From Shewanella psychrophila (GTDB taxonomy: Bacteria > Pseudomonadota > Gammaproteobacteria > Enterobacterales > Shewanellaceae), in the NCBI RefSeq assembly GCF_002005305.1, contig NZ_CP014782.1:1674001-1738000 (forward strand): a stretch of 64,000 nucleotides of DNA, in the 5' to 3' direction. Numbering within the stretch: position 1 is the first letter of the stretch; every line of letters begins with the position of its first letter. Of the stretch, positions 9,786 to 18,760 are shown in pieces. The notes below the pieces were generated by a model, which saw nothing but the letters and a program-made list of their open reading frames with translations, ran no database searches and was not told where the DNA came from. The position numbers were made by a program, and so were the translations under genes.

Positions 9786-12653
9786 TTAGAACTTAAGACT
9801 TGCTTTCCCTTTCAAGCCATCGTCATCCTTAACGATCAACTTCACCTTGTTAGCACGGCTGGAAAACTTGATTGCCAGTGGACCCGATGCACGACTGCCA
9901 TCGTTAAACTTCCACTTATGCTTAGTGATATAACCATCTTCATCAAAACTCATAGACACAAACAAGTCGATAAACCAAAGGTCGATATGTTGAATCACAG
10001 CCACAGGCTTAATCTTGTCAGCTTGTGTATCTATGGTAACGGTTTGCGATACGCTGTGGGTTAACCCGCCATTATCGGTAACCGTTAATGTCACCACGTA
10101 ATCACCATCTTGGGCGTATTCATGATTAACCATAGCAGTCTCAGCTACAGCACCATCGCCTAACTCCCACGAGTAGCTGGCTATTTCGCCATCTTCATCC
10201 GTTGAGTTATCGTTAAAGGTCACCATGGCACCATCAATAGACACTGTAAAGCTGGCTACTGGCGCAAGGTTCTCTTCACCAAGCAATACAGAGATAACTA
10301 CAGGGTCGTGATCAGATGAGCGATATGCATCATTATTGTACAAATCAGCGAGCTGTGCATCTGACTTAAACTCTTCGTTGTAGTCGAGTAATCTTGGCTC
10401 ATCGGTATTGATATGCCACTCAGTTACATCAATGACTTTATCCAATAAACTTGCATTGGCCAGGGCGTGATCCAATTGACCCGACTCTCCCGAATAAACA
10501 TAAGAATATGCATTTTCTTTATCAAGGTGTTCGAACAACTCAACAAAGCCGGCATTTTTAAGTGCAGTTAATGGATTCTCCTGAGCATAGGCATTGAGAT
10601 CGCCCATCACCAATACATCGGCATCGGCGTACTGGGCCTCTAACCACAAACCAACTGCCTGAGCGGCACTGGTGCGGGTCAAGTTACAGTTACCTTGGCC
10701 ATCGTTCATATTCGGATCGCCTAAACTATCGCAATCACTGCCCTTAGATTTGAAATGATTCACTGCAACCACAATCACCTCGTCGCTTTCAAGATGTCTG
10801 AAGCTCTGAGCTAACATTGGGCGGTTTTTGCCATCATTAAACAGTGGTGCGTTGTTTTCATCCAATGGGGAATTGGCGCTTGATAGCACCTTAGCCGCGC
10901 CATCCGGGCTCACCTTGTCTAAGCGATAAATCAAGCCCACAGTGATAGCATCAGTCCCGATGCCAGCGGCTGTTTCAGCACTGATATAGGCATAGCGAGT
11001 TTCACCTATTGCCTGATTAAGGCCTGAGACCAGATCGGCAATGGCTGACTCACTGCCAAAGCCATCATTTTCAATCTCCATCAAGCCAACAACATCGGCA
11101 TCAATGGCAACCATAGCCGCAATGATCTTGTCTCTTTGACGGGAAAATTCAGTAGCGGTATCCGCGCCACGTGGCGTCGGGAATCCAGCGCCCGCACCGT
11201 CACCATTGAAATAGTTAAGCACATTGAAGCTGGCAAGCGTTAGATTGCCACCTTCGGCGAGCATAGGCGCAGATGTTCTTGCATTCTCGGCGACAAAATT
11301 AACCGTATCCAGTGGCATTAATCGATATTTACCAAAACCATAGTGCATCACAGCATCGAGCCCAGTGATAGTGTCTCCGACACGCACAGTATTTGATGCA
11401 CTTAAGCCTGGAGCCGGGTAGCGGACAGGATCTGGATTTTGAGATGTTAAGCCATCGTCTAATACTATGGCATCTTTGGCATTAGCCGCCGTAACAGCAA
11501 GCGCATCGGCGCCAGGCACTGCGACTTGCGTTCCAATGAAGTGACGTTGGCTACCTAGCAGTAGCTCACCATATCGACCTAAGTTGTACACCTCGTTGAC
11601 GGTTAAGTTATGACTGAAACTAACGCGCATCCCTTCGAATGCTTCTAAGTCACTCGTTTCATCGATGGGCAATGTCACCACTGCTGCGGTTGGTATCACT
11701 TGGGCAGAATCACACAGCATATGTGCGGTGACATCGGTGAGTTCAGTCAAGCCGTTATACTCTTTAACCGCAGCTTGTAAGCGAATACGATCACCAGCAA
11801 GATAACCCGTGGCGCTGCCCGTATAAACGAACACACCTTCAGAGGTCAAAGGATCGCCATCGACTTCGTTGTCAGCCATCTGCACAAACAAGCCCTTAAG
11901 ACCCGCTTCTTGATTACTCGTGACAATGGCTTCAATTTCGACAACTTGACCATTAAGTGGACTGGTATCCGTTACCCCTTGAATAACATGGATAGCCGTG
12001 GATGGGTCATTACACACCAGAGTCACAGGTTCTGTGGGATCCGTTGGGTCAGTTGGGTCAGTTGGGTCAGTTGGGTCAGTTGGGTCAGTTGGGTCAGCAT
12101 TAAACTGCCCAAGATCTGAAAAATCATCCTTAGCAAAACCCTGCCAGGTATCGAATGTCACCTCATCGTCAATAACCACATCGCCGATGAGCTGAGCGGG
12201 ATCGCGGCGCAGCGTGTTGTCTTGAGTCGACAAATCGCCCGTTCCCCACTGACTACCAGGATCAATGCCGACTTGACCTAGGCTATCAACGACCGCACCC
12301 GACTTCCTGAGGACGATAGCATCGTCGCCGTTAAAAAAACTCGCGTTACTCGCTTGATTGGCAAGGGCCAAAATCTCAGCGCTGGCATCATTGTCTGCCA
12401 GTACAAACGTCTGCCCAGCAGCTAAGGTTCCAGTCAATGCTATGGTCGAACCTACATCTGTTCTGCCATTGAAATAGTATTCGACTTGGTATTGGCTGAG
12501 ATCGATATCAGTATTGGTAGGATTGTAGAACTCGATGGCCTTGTTGTTACTGCTGCCTTCGACATATTCAGAAATGATGAGATGATCGGCTGCCTGAGCG
12601 AACGTGGAAACACCACTTATCGCCAAGGCAAGTAAACTTGCTTTGGTAAACAT
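9786..12653 (-). CDS. ExeM/NucH-type secreted endonuclease with lamin-tail and PKD domains
   Basis: This 955-residue exported protein has a signal peptide (to about residue 21, AQA) and a lamin-tail domain (HLIISEYVEGSSNNKAIEFYNP). Next come a (D-P-T) repeat linker at about 187-207 and an OB-like YhcR-type domain (about 215-330). The endonuclease/exonuclease/phosphatase domain (about 455-790) has motifs LMEIEND, NHFKSKGSDC, GDLNAY and SSDHDP. One clear PKD domain (about 795-880) and a second PKD-like tail follow. Shewanella ExeM is a biofilm-related extracellular nuclease of this family; degradation of external DNA is the likely role. Unlike many homologues it lacks a recognisable GlyGly-CTERM. 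AAGGGG precedes the ATG. Confidence 0.92.
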   Translation of the reverse strand: MFTKASLLALAISGVSTFAQAADHLIISEYVEGSSNNKAIEFYNPTNTDIDLSQYQVEYYFNGRTDVGSTIALTGTLAAGQTFVLADNDASAEILALANQASNASFFNGDDAIVLRKSGAVVDSLGQVGIDPGSQWGTGDLSTQDNTLRRDPAQLIGDVVIDDEVTFDTWQGFAKDDFSDLGQFNADPTDPTDPTDPTDPTDPTDPTEPVTLVCNDPSTAIHVIQGVTDTSPLNGQVVEIEAIVTSNQEAGLKGLFVQMADNEVDGDPLTSEGVFVYTGSATGYLAGDRIRLQAAVKEYNGLTELTDVTAHMLCDSAQVIPTAAVVTLPIDETSDLEAFEGMRVSFSHNLTVNEVYNLGRYGELLLGSQRHFIGTQVAVPGADALAVTAANAKDAIVLDDGLTSQNPDPVRYPAPGLSASNTVRVGDTITGLDAVMHYGFGKYRLMPLDTVNFVAENARTSAPMLAEGGNLTLASFNVLNYFNGDGAGAGFPTPRGADTATEFSRQRDKIIAAMVAIDADVVGLMEIENDGFGSESAIADLVSGLNQAIGETRYAYISAETAAGIGTDAITVGLIYRLDKVSPDGAAKVLSSANSPLDENNAPLFNDGKNRPMLAQSFRHLESDEVIVVAVNHFKSKGSDCDSLGDPNMNDGQGNCNLTRTSAAQAVGLWLEAQYADADVLVMGDLNAYAQENPLTALKNAGFVELFEHLDKENAYSYVYSGESGQLDHALANASLLDKVIDVTEWHINTDEPRLLDYNEEFKSDAQLADLYNNDAYRSSDHDPVVISVLLGEENLAPVASFTVSIDGAMVTFNDNSTDEDGEIASYSWELGDGAVAETAMVNHEYAQDGDYVVTLTVTDNGGLTHSVSQTVTIDTQADKIKPVAVIQHIDLWFIDLFVSMSFDEDGYITKHKWKFNDGSRASGPLAIKFSSRANKVKLIVKDDDGLKGKASLKF
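12043..12096 (-). repeat. Six exact 9-bp tandem repeats coding the Asp-Pro-Thr linker
   Basis: GTTGGGTCA occurs six times without a mismatch (plus-strand reading), with a degenerate copy just before. On the coding strand each unit gives three linker residues (D-P-T). Copy-number change would lengthen or shorten the linker in frame. Confidence 0.95.
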
Positions 12654-13212
12654 ATTAACCCCTTAATATTATCCATTTAACCTAGTTTTAATTCGAGTAT
12701 TTGACTCTTTTGTTCAAATTACTCAGGCTTTTATCCAAAAAACCAGACGATACTATAAAGGAGTTTTGTTTCTGAAGGGTTGCAGTTAAGTTGCGTCAGT
12801 TCTATTTTGTATCATTTAATAAGCTAAAGAGTGTTTCACTATCTTTACAGAGATAGTTCAACACTATGCTCGTTACGGGCCGTCAGTCTTAAAGCTGATT
12901 TTTAAAAAATATCTAAAATGAATGTTCTGCAGTTTCAACACACCATCATGATTGCCAAAACATCATATTTAATTCACATCGCCCCTCATCGAGTTATCAA
13001 TGTTACAGGTATCCCTATCCTGGTAGTAACTCACTTGTGCGCTAGGCCAAGTTATGAAAAAGCAGCACGTGAGCCGTATCACAGCTTAAACAAATAGTGA
13101 ATTACAGCCCTCTACTTAAGGTTTAACAGGAGTAAAATCTAATTTGTTTAACTTAGCTAACATTTCTTCGACATCCACATTTTCGCTAATTTGTTTCAAA
13201 TAAAGGTTACTT
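12654..13212. other. Long intergenic region between nuclease and dcuA
   Basis: About 560 bases with no ORF that looks like a gene. It holds both divergent promoters. The only site I can name is a CRP-like palindrome at 13068-13083. Confidence 0.6.
13068..13083. promoter_or_regulatory. Candidate CRP-binding site upstream of dcuA
   Basis: The sequence CGTGA-N6-TCACA differs from the TGTGA-N6-TCACA consensus by one base and lies about 130 bases before the dcuA start. CRP is the main activator of anaerobic respiration genes in Shewanella, which suits a C4-dicarboxylate carrier. Confidence 0.5.
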
Positions 13213-14514
13213 ATGATCGCTATAGAGTTTTTTGTTGTACTTGCTTTTATCTATCTTGGCGCGCGAATTGGTGGAATAGGAATAGGGCTGGCCGGCGGCG
13301 CCGGCGTCTTAGTATTGACCCTATTTATGGGCGTCGATACCGGACATATTCCCGTCGATGTAATTTTGATCATCATGTCAGTGATTGCTGCGATTGCCGC
13401 AATGCAGGTAGCTGGCGGCTTAGACTGGTTGGTTGACCTTTCGGAGCGTTTCCTGCGTAAAAATCCCAAACGCATCACCTTCTACGCCCCCATCGTCACG
13501 TATTTTATGACCTTACTTGCAGGCACTGGACACACTGCATTTTCTACCTTGCCCGTCATTGCTGAAGTCGCCAAGGAACAAGGTATTCGCCCTTCACGCC
13601 CCTTGAGTATTTCAGTTATCGCCTCACAAATTGCTATAACGGCATCGCCTATCTCAGCCGCTGTGGTGTTTTTCTCCGGTATTTTAGAGCCTCTCGGTGT
13701 CGGTTACTTAACCTTGCTCGCCATCTGTATTCCAACCACCTTCACCGCTTGTATGGTGGGCGCGTTCGTCGCAAATTTCTTAGGTTGTGAACTCAAAGAT
13801 GACAAAATTTATCAGGAGAGACTGGCAAAAGGCTTAGTAACACTTAAGGGACAAACTCAAAGAGAGATACTGCCTACCGCCAAGTTAGCCACCGGAATAT
13901 TCGTTACCGCCATTGTGGGTGTGATTGTGTATGCAACATTGATTTCCGATGCGGTCAATATCATAGAAAACCCCACACTGGGGCGCAACGATGCCATCAT
14001 GGTCTTTATGCTTTCAGCAGCAACAGCCATAGTGACCTTCACTAAAATAGATGCATCTAAGATAGCCAATGCCGCTACCTTCAAGTCAGGCATGAGCGCC
14101 TGTATCTGTGTGCTCGGGGTAGCTTGGCTCGGTGATACCTTCGTATCCAGCCATATCGATCAAATAAAAGAATTTTCCGCAGACATCCTCAATCAATATC
14201 CCTGGATGCTAGCGGTAACCCTATTTTTCGCCTCTATGCTACTTTACTCACAAGGCGCAACTACCACAGCCTTGATGCCAGCGGCTTTAGCCATCGGCGT
14301 TGCGCCACTCACCGCCATCGCTTCATTTGCCGCAGTTAGCGCCCTGTTCGTACTGCCCACATACCCGACTCTACTCGCAGCAGTTGAGATGGACGATACA
14401 GGATCGACTCGCATAGGCAATTTAGTATTTAACCATCCCTTCTTTATTCCAGGTCTTGTGACCATATCTACCTCGGTAGCCCTAGGATTCTTGATCGGTG
14501 GGCTCATCTTATAA
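13213..14514 (+). CDS. dcuA: Anaerobic C4-dicarboxylate transporter, DcuA type
   Basis: This 433-residue inner-membrane carrier has the same length as E. coli DcuA. Conserved DcuA stretches include LGARIGGIGIG, MQVAGGLDWLV, APIVTYFMT, ASPISAAVVFF, FKSGMSACICVLGVAWLGD and VFNHPFFIPG. Dcu proteins import or exchange fumarate, succinate, malate and aspartate under anaerobic conditions. Similarity is clearly nearer DcuA than DcuB. AAAGG precedes the ATG. The IS element begins about 40 bases after its stop, so the native terminator and downstream neighbour may be lost. Confidence 0.93.
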   Translation: MIAIEFFVVLAFIYLGARIGGIGIGLAGGAGVLVLTLFMGVDTGHIPVDVILIIMSVIAAIAAMQVAGGLDWLVDLSERFLRKNPKRITFYAPIVTYFMTLLAGTGHTAFSTLPVIAEVAKEQGIRPSRPLSISVIASQIAITASPISAAVVFFSGILEPLGVGYLTLLAICIPTTFTACMVGAFVANFLGCELKDDKIYQERLAKGLVTLKGQTQREILPTAKLATGIFVTAIVGVIVYATLISDAVNIIENPTLGRNDAIMVFMLSAATAIVTFTKIDASKIANAATFKSGMSACICVLGVAWLGDTFVSSHIDQIKEFSADILNQYPWMLAVTLFFASMLLYSQGATTTALMPAALAIGVAPLTAIASFAAVSALFVLPTYPTLLAAVEMDDTGSTRIGNLVFNHPFFIPGLVTISTSVALGFLIGGLIL

Positions 14515-14619
14515 ATTTAGTGTTTAAGTGTTTAACCATGTTTTGTTCTCATTCTTATTCTGGTCTAATCGATCTGGACACCATGATTGTGGATAATAGA
14601 ACTATCAATCGAGGTGAGC

Positions 14620-14907
14620 ATGAATACGAAAAGACAGTACCGAACTTATACCAAAGAGTTTAAAGAAGAAGCTTTATGCTTAATAACCGAACAAGGCTAT
14701 AGCGTTCCACAAGCCGCAGACGCGCTTGGTGTCTCATCCAACCTGCTCTATACCTGGAAACAGAAGGCTGAAGAGCTAGAGAGTTCTAACGTAACTTCAG
14801 ATGAGAGAGCCGAGCTTTTAGCCCTAAGAAAAGAGGTTAAGCAGCTTCGGGTAGAGAAAGAAATATTAAAAAAGGCCAGTGCCTTCTTCGCGAAAGAAAT
14901 GAAGTAA
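14620..14907 (+). CDS. IS3-family transposase OrfA
   Basis: This 95-residue protein has an N-terminal helix-turn-helix of the IS3 type (KEFKEEALCLITEQGYS, then GVSSNLLYTWKQK) and a leucine-zipper-like tail (LLALRKEVKQLRVEKEIL). The start at 14620 follows a good GAGGTGA site. A perfect A AAA AAG slippery heptamer in the OrfA frame sits at 14868-14874, near the 3' end. This is the usual site where ribosomes shift by -1 to make the OrfAB transposase. Confidence 0.9.
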   Translation: MNTKRQYRTYTKEFKEEALCLITEQGYSVPQAADALGVSSNLLYTWKQKAEELESSNVTSDERAELLALRKEVKQLRVEKEILKKASAFFAKEMK

Positions 14908-14963
14908 AGTTTCGGTATATTCGAGACAACCGCTCTCAATTCGAAATAAAAACAGTTTGTAAG

Positions 14964-15776
14964 GTGCTGAACGTTAGCCGTAGTGCCTTCTATGATTGGC
15001 TATCTAGGCCCGCTAAGATTATTAGCGAAAATGAGCTAAAACTGTATCGTACGGCAAAGCGCCTTTTCAAGCGCAGTCGTAACAGCTTAGGCTCACGTCA
15101 GTTATCCAAAAAACTATGTGAAGAAGGCTATATCATCGGCCGTTATCGCACTCGCTCTATCATGCGAAAGCTTGGCTTAGTGGTGACTCAGCGCCAAGCC
15201 TATACAGTAACGACTAAGCGAAAACACAGTGATAGTGTTGCAGATAACGTGCTGAGCCAGAACTTTAACCCTGCTGAACCTAACCAAGCTTGGGCAGGTG
15301 ATGTCACCTATCTGAGAACTAACGAAGGCTGGATGTATTTAGCTATTGTTATGGATTTACACTCTAGACGAATCATTGGCTGGAGTATCTCGAAACGAAT
15401 GACCGTCAGCTTGGTTGAACGTGCATTACAGGTGGCTATAACACTTCGTCAACCAGGCTGCGGTGTTTTATTTCACAGTGACAGAGGCTCGCAGTATACG
15501 AGTAAGCAATTCCAAAGCTTGCTAACAAAGAGCGGAATGACACCTTCTATGAGCAGTGTTGGCGCTTGCCTAGATAATGCTGTCGTTGAACGATTTTTTG
15601 GTAGTTTAAAGCACGAATGGCTGTTGAATGTAGTTCATTTAACACGAGAGTCAATGAAGCAAGATGTTGAGGAATATATTAGGTATTACAACCATGAGCG
15701 GTTACATACTACGCTAGGTGATTTAACACCGAGCAACTATGAAAAGTTACAAAGTCAGGTGTCCAGTTGTGCTTGA
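14964..15776 (+). CDS. IS3-family transposase OrfB (integrase part of OrfAB)
   Basis: This is the DDE integrase domain of the transposase (rve fold). Catalytic motifs are complete: AGDVTYL (first Asp), LFHSDRGSQY (second Asp) and DNAVVERFFGSLK (Glu), plus the HTH_21 region before them. OrfB lies in the -1 frame relative to OrfA and stays open upstream to the slippery site at 14868-14874 with no stop. The functional product is therefore most likely a frameshifted OrfAB rather than a protein started at the GTG at 14964. The element looks intact and could be mobile. Confidence 0.9.
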   Translation: MLNVSRSAFYDWLSRPAKIISENELKLYRTAKRLFKRSRNSLGSRQLSKKLCEEGYIIGRYRTRSIMRKLGLVVTQRQAYTVTTKRKHSDSVADNVLSQNFNPAEPNQAWAGDVTYLRTNEGWMYLAIVMDLHSRRIIGWSISKRMTVSLVERALQVAITLRQPGCGVLFHSDRGSQYTSKQFQSLLTKSGMTPSMSSVGACLDNAVVERFFGSLKHEWLLNVVHLTRESMKQDVEEYIRYYNHERLHTTLGDLTPSNYEKLQSQVSSCA

Positions 15777-15784
15777 CCAGAATA

Positions 15785-16451
15785 CGAGTTGGTAGCCTTT
15801 TCTATCTCCACTAAGTTCACTGTCTACCGCAGCTCTAAATGGGCCATAAAAAGAAGATGCAAATTTTGCCGAATGTGCCAAAATTGCTACGTCTTGAAAA
15901 CCAGCGGCATCAAGTCCTAAACGAATGGCTTTTACTTGGCCATCCATCATTGCCGATGGCGCTAACATGTCAGCACCAGCTTTAGCTGCGGTCACCGATT
16001 GTTTGACTAAATTTTCAACTGTAATGTCGTTACATACTTTGTTGTTTTGCATTACACCACAATGACCATGATCGGTATATTCACAGAAACAAATATCTGG
16101 AATTACCATCATTTCGGGAACGGCAGATTTTATCGTCTTGACCATACGAGCAAGTAGACCATTGTCGTTCCAAGTATCACTTCCTTGAGCATCCTTAGTG
16201 TGAGATATGCCAAAAGGCATAACATAGCGTATGCCAAGAGCGTAAAGCTGTTTAACCTCATCGGCTAAGCAGCCCTCGGGAATACGGTTGATACCAGGTA
16301 GGGTAGAAATAGGCACTACTTGATCGATCTGTTCTTCGATAAATATTGGATGAATTAAATCGTTTAGTAAAAGGTGGCTTTCACGCAATAGATCACGCAT
16401 GACTTCGGAGCTGCGTAAGCGTCTTAGACGACGTAATGGGGTTATGTTCAA
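15785..16451 (-). pseudogene. hemB: hemB (porphobilinogen synthase), 3' end removed at the IS junction
   Basis: The frame matches HemB for its first 222 residues (to GDRKGYQL), then runs into IS sequence and stops at 15747. Full HemB is about 325-340 residues. The Zn-site cysteines (CFCEYTDHGHCG, residues 121, 123, 131) and the first active-site lysine (HSAKFASSFYGPFR, K196) remain. The second, Schiff-base lysine of the MVKP motif is lost, so the product cannot be active. The start is a TTG at 16451. As haem synthesis is essential in most such bacteria, another hemB is expected elsewhere. Confidence 0.9.
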
Positions 16452-16936
16452 AATGGAGTAACCTATTTAGAATATTGCTAGAGACTCAGTTTAAATAAAG
16501 GGGAGTAAATTTAAACCTTTTATAATAAGACCTTAAGCGGTGTGAAAAGTTCAGGCAACTCACCCCTTAAGTCTTTAGTTGCAATCCCTTGTTAATCTCA
16601 TGTTATCAAGTGATAACTAACAAACTATTGTCATCAGCGAACTATAATAAGGCTTTCAAAGTCAAATAGGGTCATATTTTTGAGCAGAGTTTTATTCCTA
16701 AGAGAAAGGTACTTCAGATTAAGATTAAGCAAACGTCAAACAAACAGGTGTTTGCTATTTTTCTGTCGCCAAGCCATTTTTTAGCATTTAGTATCAATAA
16801 AGATGAAAATCCAGATCATTTAACCTGTAAAGGCAATCAAAAACAGTGAGATGCAAGGCAGTATATTGACAGTATTTTTGTTTGAAAATTAAGCGTATAT
16901 TGTACGCTAACTTTTACAAACAAGAGATGTTTTACC
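16452..16936. other. Intergenic region upstream of truncated hemB
   Basis: About 485 bases with no gene that I can support. A TTGACA at 16866-16871 lacks a well-placed -10 partner. It presumably carries the old hemB promoter and that of the small gene at 16937. Confidence 0.5.
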
Positions 16937-17239
16937 ATGTTTCGCGTTACTATCTACAGCATCGTCGCCTACGCTTTCTGGCTCACCTTCAGTGATATGT
17001 CTGATTACTTTAACACTCAAGCACATTCTGACAATTTCAGTAAAAACCAAGTCGAAACCGTTATCTTTCCCATTGAGAATAGTGACCGTGAAAACAGTGG
17101 CCTTGAGAAAAATAATCTTGATAAAAGTAATATGCGGCTAAAGACGATGCTCACCCAAGTTACTGCTAGCAACGTCAATATAATCCAGTGTGAAGATGAA
17201 GAAGATTGCGGCCTTAGCCTATTGGTAGCAGCTGAATAA
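16937..17239 (+). CDS. Small protein of unknown function
   Basis: The product is 100 residues long. The first 20 residues (FRVTIYSIVAYAFWLTF) are hydrophobic and could be a signal anchor; the rest is polar and Asn/Asp/Glu-rich, with two cysteines in CEDEEDC near the end. I recognise no family. An AGAGATG stretch lies about 13 bases before the ATG. Its stop is 14 bases from the convergent racemase gene. It could be a lineage-specific exported protein. Confidence 0.5.
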   Translation: MFRVTIYSIVAYAFWLTFSDMSDYFNTQAHSDNFSKNQVETVIFPIENSDRENSGLEKNNLDKSNMRLKTMLTQVTASNVNIIQCEDEEDCGLSLLVAAE

Positions 17240-17253
17240 CGGCATTAATCAAA

Positions 17254-17949
17254 TTATTTGCCCAGTGAAAATGTTACCGCAGCTTCTGAGTGGATTGCGG
17301 TCGTATCATACAAGGGTACTTGAGTATCTTGCTGATTAACTAATAGCGCGATCTCAGTACAACCTAATATTACTGCCTGTGCCCCCTGAACATAAAGGCT
17401 TTCAATGATCTTCAGGTAGGACTGGCGAGATTGTGGCTCCACTTTACCAAGACAGAGTTCCTCATAGATAACCCTATGAACGACTTCTCTATCTTCAAGA
17501 TCAGGCGTTAGCACCTCGATACCATATTTCTCGATCAAACGTCCCTTATAGAAGTCCTGTTCCATAGTAAATTGTGTACCCAATAGCCCAACAGTTTTTA
17601 CCCCATCTGCAATAAGCTTATGAGCTGTAGCATCGGCGATATGCAACAAAGGGATCTCCACAGCGTGCTCCATTTTTTCGGCAACCTTGTGCATGGTATT
17701 AGTGCAGATCATAAAAAAATCTGCCCCCGCAGCTTCAACAGAGCGCGCCGCCTCGGCGAGTATCTCTGCAGTTTTCCCCCATTCTCCCAGATGTTGCAGA
17801 CGCTCAATTTCGGCAAAATCGACGCTATAGAGGGCGATTTTGGCCGAATGTAAACCACCGAGCTCATGCTTAACGCCTTGATTAATTGCCTGATAGTAAC
17901 TGACTGTTGATTCCCAGCTCATGCCACCTATCATTCCTATGGTCTTCAC
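17254..17949 (-). CDS. Aspartate/glutamate racemase family protein (YgeA-like)
   Basis: A 231-residue cytoplasmic enzyme of the cofactor-independent two-cysteine racemase family. Both catalytic cysteines are present: C82 in CTNTMH and C197 in LGCTEI. The N-terminus MIGGMSWEST is typical of broad-specificity amino-acid racemases like YgeA. Start is GTG with GGAGAGAG just upstream. The actual amino-acid substrate is not predictable from sequence. Confidence 0.88.
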   Translation of the reverse strand: MKTIGMIGGMSWESTVSYYQAINQGVKHELGGLHSAKIALYSVDFAEIERLQHLGEWGKTAEILAEAARSVEAAGADFFMICTNTMHKVAEKMEHAVEIPLLHIADATAHKLIADGVKTVGLLGTQFTMEQDFYKGRLIEKYGIEVLTPDLEDREVVHRVIYEELCLGKVEPQSRQSYLKIIESLYVQGAQAVILGCTEIALLVNQQDTQVPLYDTTAIHSEAAVTFSLGK

Positions 17950-18018
17950 ACTCTCTCCATAATGTAGTCAAGTTAGCAGGTTACAAACTAGCAGGCTTAA
18001 ACTCACGTGTCAGCAGGA

Positions 18019-18612
18019 TCACCACACCTTCACGGCAACGTGAACGGATTGAGTCAGCTCATCGAGTGTCTTACCCGAGCGGGCAAGCACAGCAGAACCA
18101 TGAATAAAGCTCAAAATATAATTAACATTGGCCTCAACATCGAAGCTTTTCTCCAGATTGCCTTGAGCCTTCTCCTCTTTAAAAAAGTCGGTCAGCAACT
18201 TTTGATGAGAGCCTTGGATCGTTAATATGGCATCCATGGCACTCTGGGGCATATCATGACTAGCAGATTCTGCGGCGCACAGAGAAACAAAACAGCCCTT
18301 TGGCAGCGATACATCACAATGCATCTCTATCACAGACAAGAGGTAATTTAACAAGCGTTGTTTGATGCTAAGATTTTGCTGTTGCAACATTTCAACATGG
18401 GGCGCGGCATATTTGGCCAGATAGTGCTCAGTCGCTGTGACAAACAGCTGCTCTTTATTGCCGAACGTCGAATACAAGCTAGGCTTGTTAATCCCCATAC
18501 TTTCGGTCAAATCTGTCATGGACGCGCCCACGAAGCCCTTCTGCCAAAATACTAAGGTCGCTTTCTCTAAGGCTCCATCAATATCGAAGTTACGTTTTCT
18601 ACCGGAAGCCAT
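18019..18612 (-). CDS. TetR-family repressor
   Basis: The 197-residue regulator has an N-terminal TetR helix-turn-helix (FWQKGFVGASMTDLTESMGINKPSLYSTFGNKEQLF) read here as two short pieces, and a helical ligand domain with LPKGCFVSLCAAE. It is divergent from the SDR gene at 18761, and the shared 148-base gap holds two copies of a TACCGATCGGTA palindrome. It probably represses itself and the SDR. The class usually controls reductase or quinone-response genes. Confidence 0.9.
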   Translation of the reverse strand: MASGRKRNFDIDGALEKATLVFWQKGFVGASMTDLTESMGINKPSLYSTFGNKEQLFVTATEHYLAKYAAPHVEMLQQQNLSIKQRLLNYLLSVIEMHCDVSLPKGCFVSLCAAESASHDMPQSAMDAILTIQGSHQKLLTDFFKEEKAQGNLEKSFDVEANVNYILSFIHGSAVLARSGKTLDELTQSVHVAVKVW

Positions 18613-18663
18613 ACCTGCCTCAGCTCATCTATATAAATAAAATAATCTTGGTTCTTGACAATA

Positions 18664-18709
18664 TTGTACCGATCGGTAAATATAATATCAAATGTACCGA
18701 TCGGTACAA
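18664..18709. promoter_or_regulatory. Twin palindromic TetR operators
   Basis: Two sites with the core TACCGATCGGTA occur at 18667-18678 and 18695-18706. The second is a perfect 16-bp palindrome when flanks are included (TGTACCGATCGGTACA, 18693-18708). Their centres are 28 bp apart. Position between a TetR gene and its divergent target makes them the likely operator pair. Confidence 0.8.
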
Positions 18710-18760
18710 AATGTATTTTAAACCGTAAAGAAAGTGATAACCTTGAGAAGGAAGTTAGCA

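Larger units (their letters stand above)
14556..15784 (+). mobile_element. IS3-family insertion sequence, about 1.23 kb
   Basis: The element has an orfA-orfB arrangement with terminal inverted repeats at 14556-14582 and 15758-15784. Ten outer bases (TATTCTGGTC) and nine inner bases (CTGGACACC) match exactly around a divergent 8-bp centre. The family's usual TG...CA ends would put the tips a few bases inward. I find no target-site duplication: the left flank ends TCT and the right begins CGA. The right end lies inside a hemB reading frame, so insertion followed by deletion or rearrangement is likely. Confidence 0.85.

Noticed and set aside
11910..12195. Two plus-strand ORFs with Trp-Val-Ser or Gly-Ser-Val runs
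   Set aside because: They are the complement of the 9-bp linker repeat in the nuclease gene.
16866..16871. TTGACA as -35 of the small gene at 16937
   Set aside because: At 17 bases downstream there is no -10-like hexamer; the TATATT nearby is too far.
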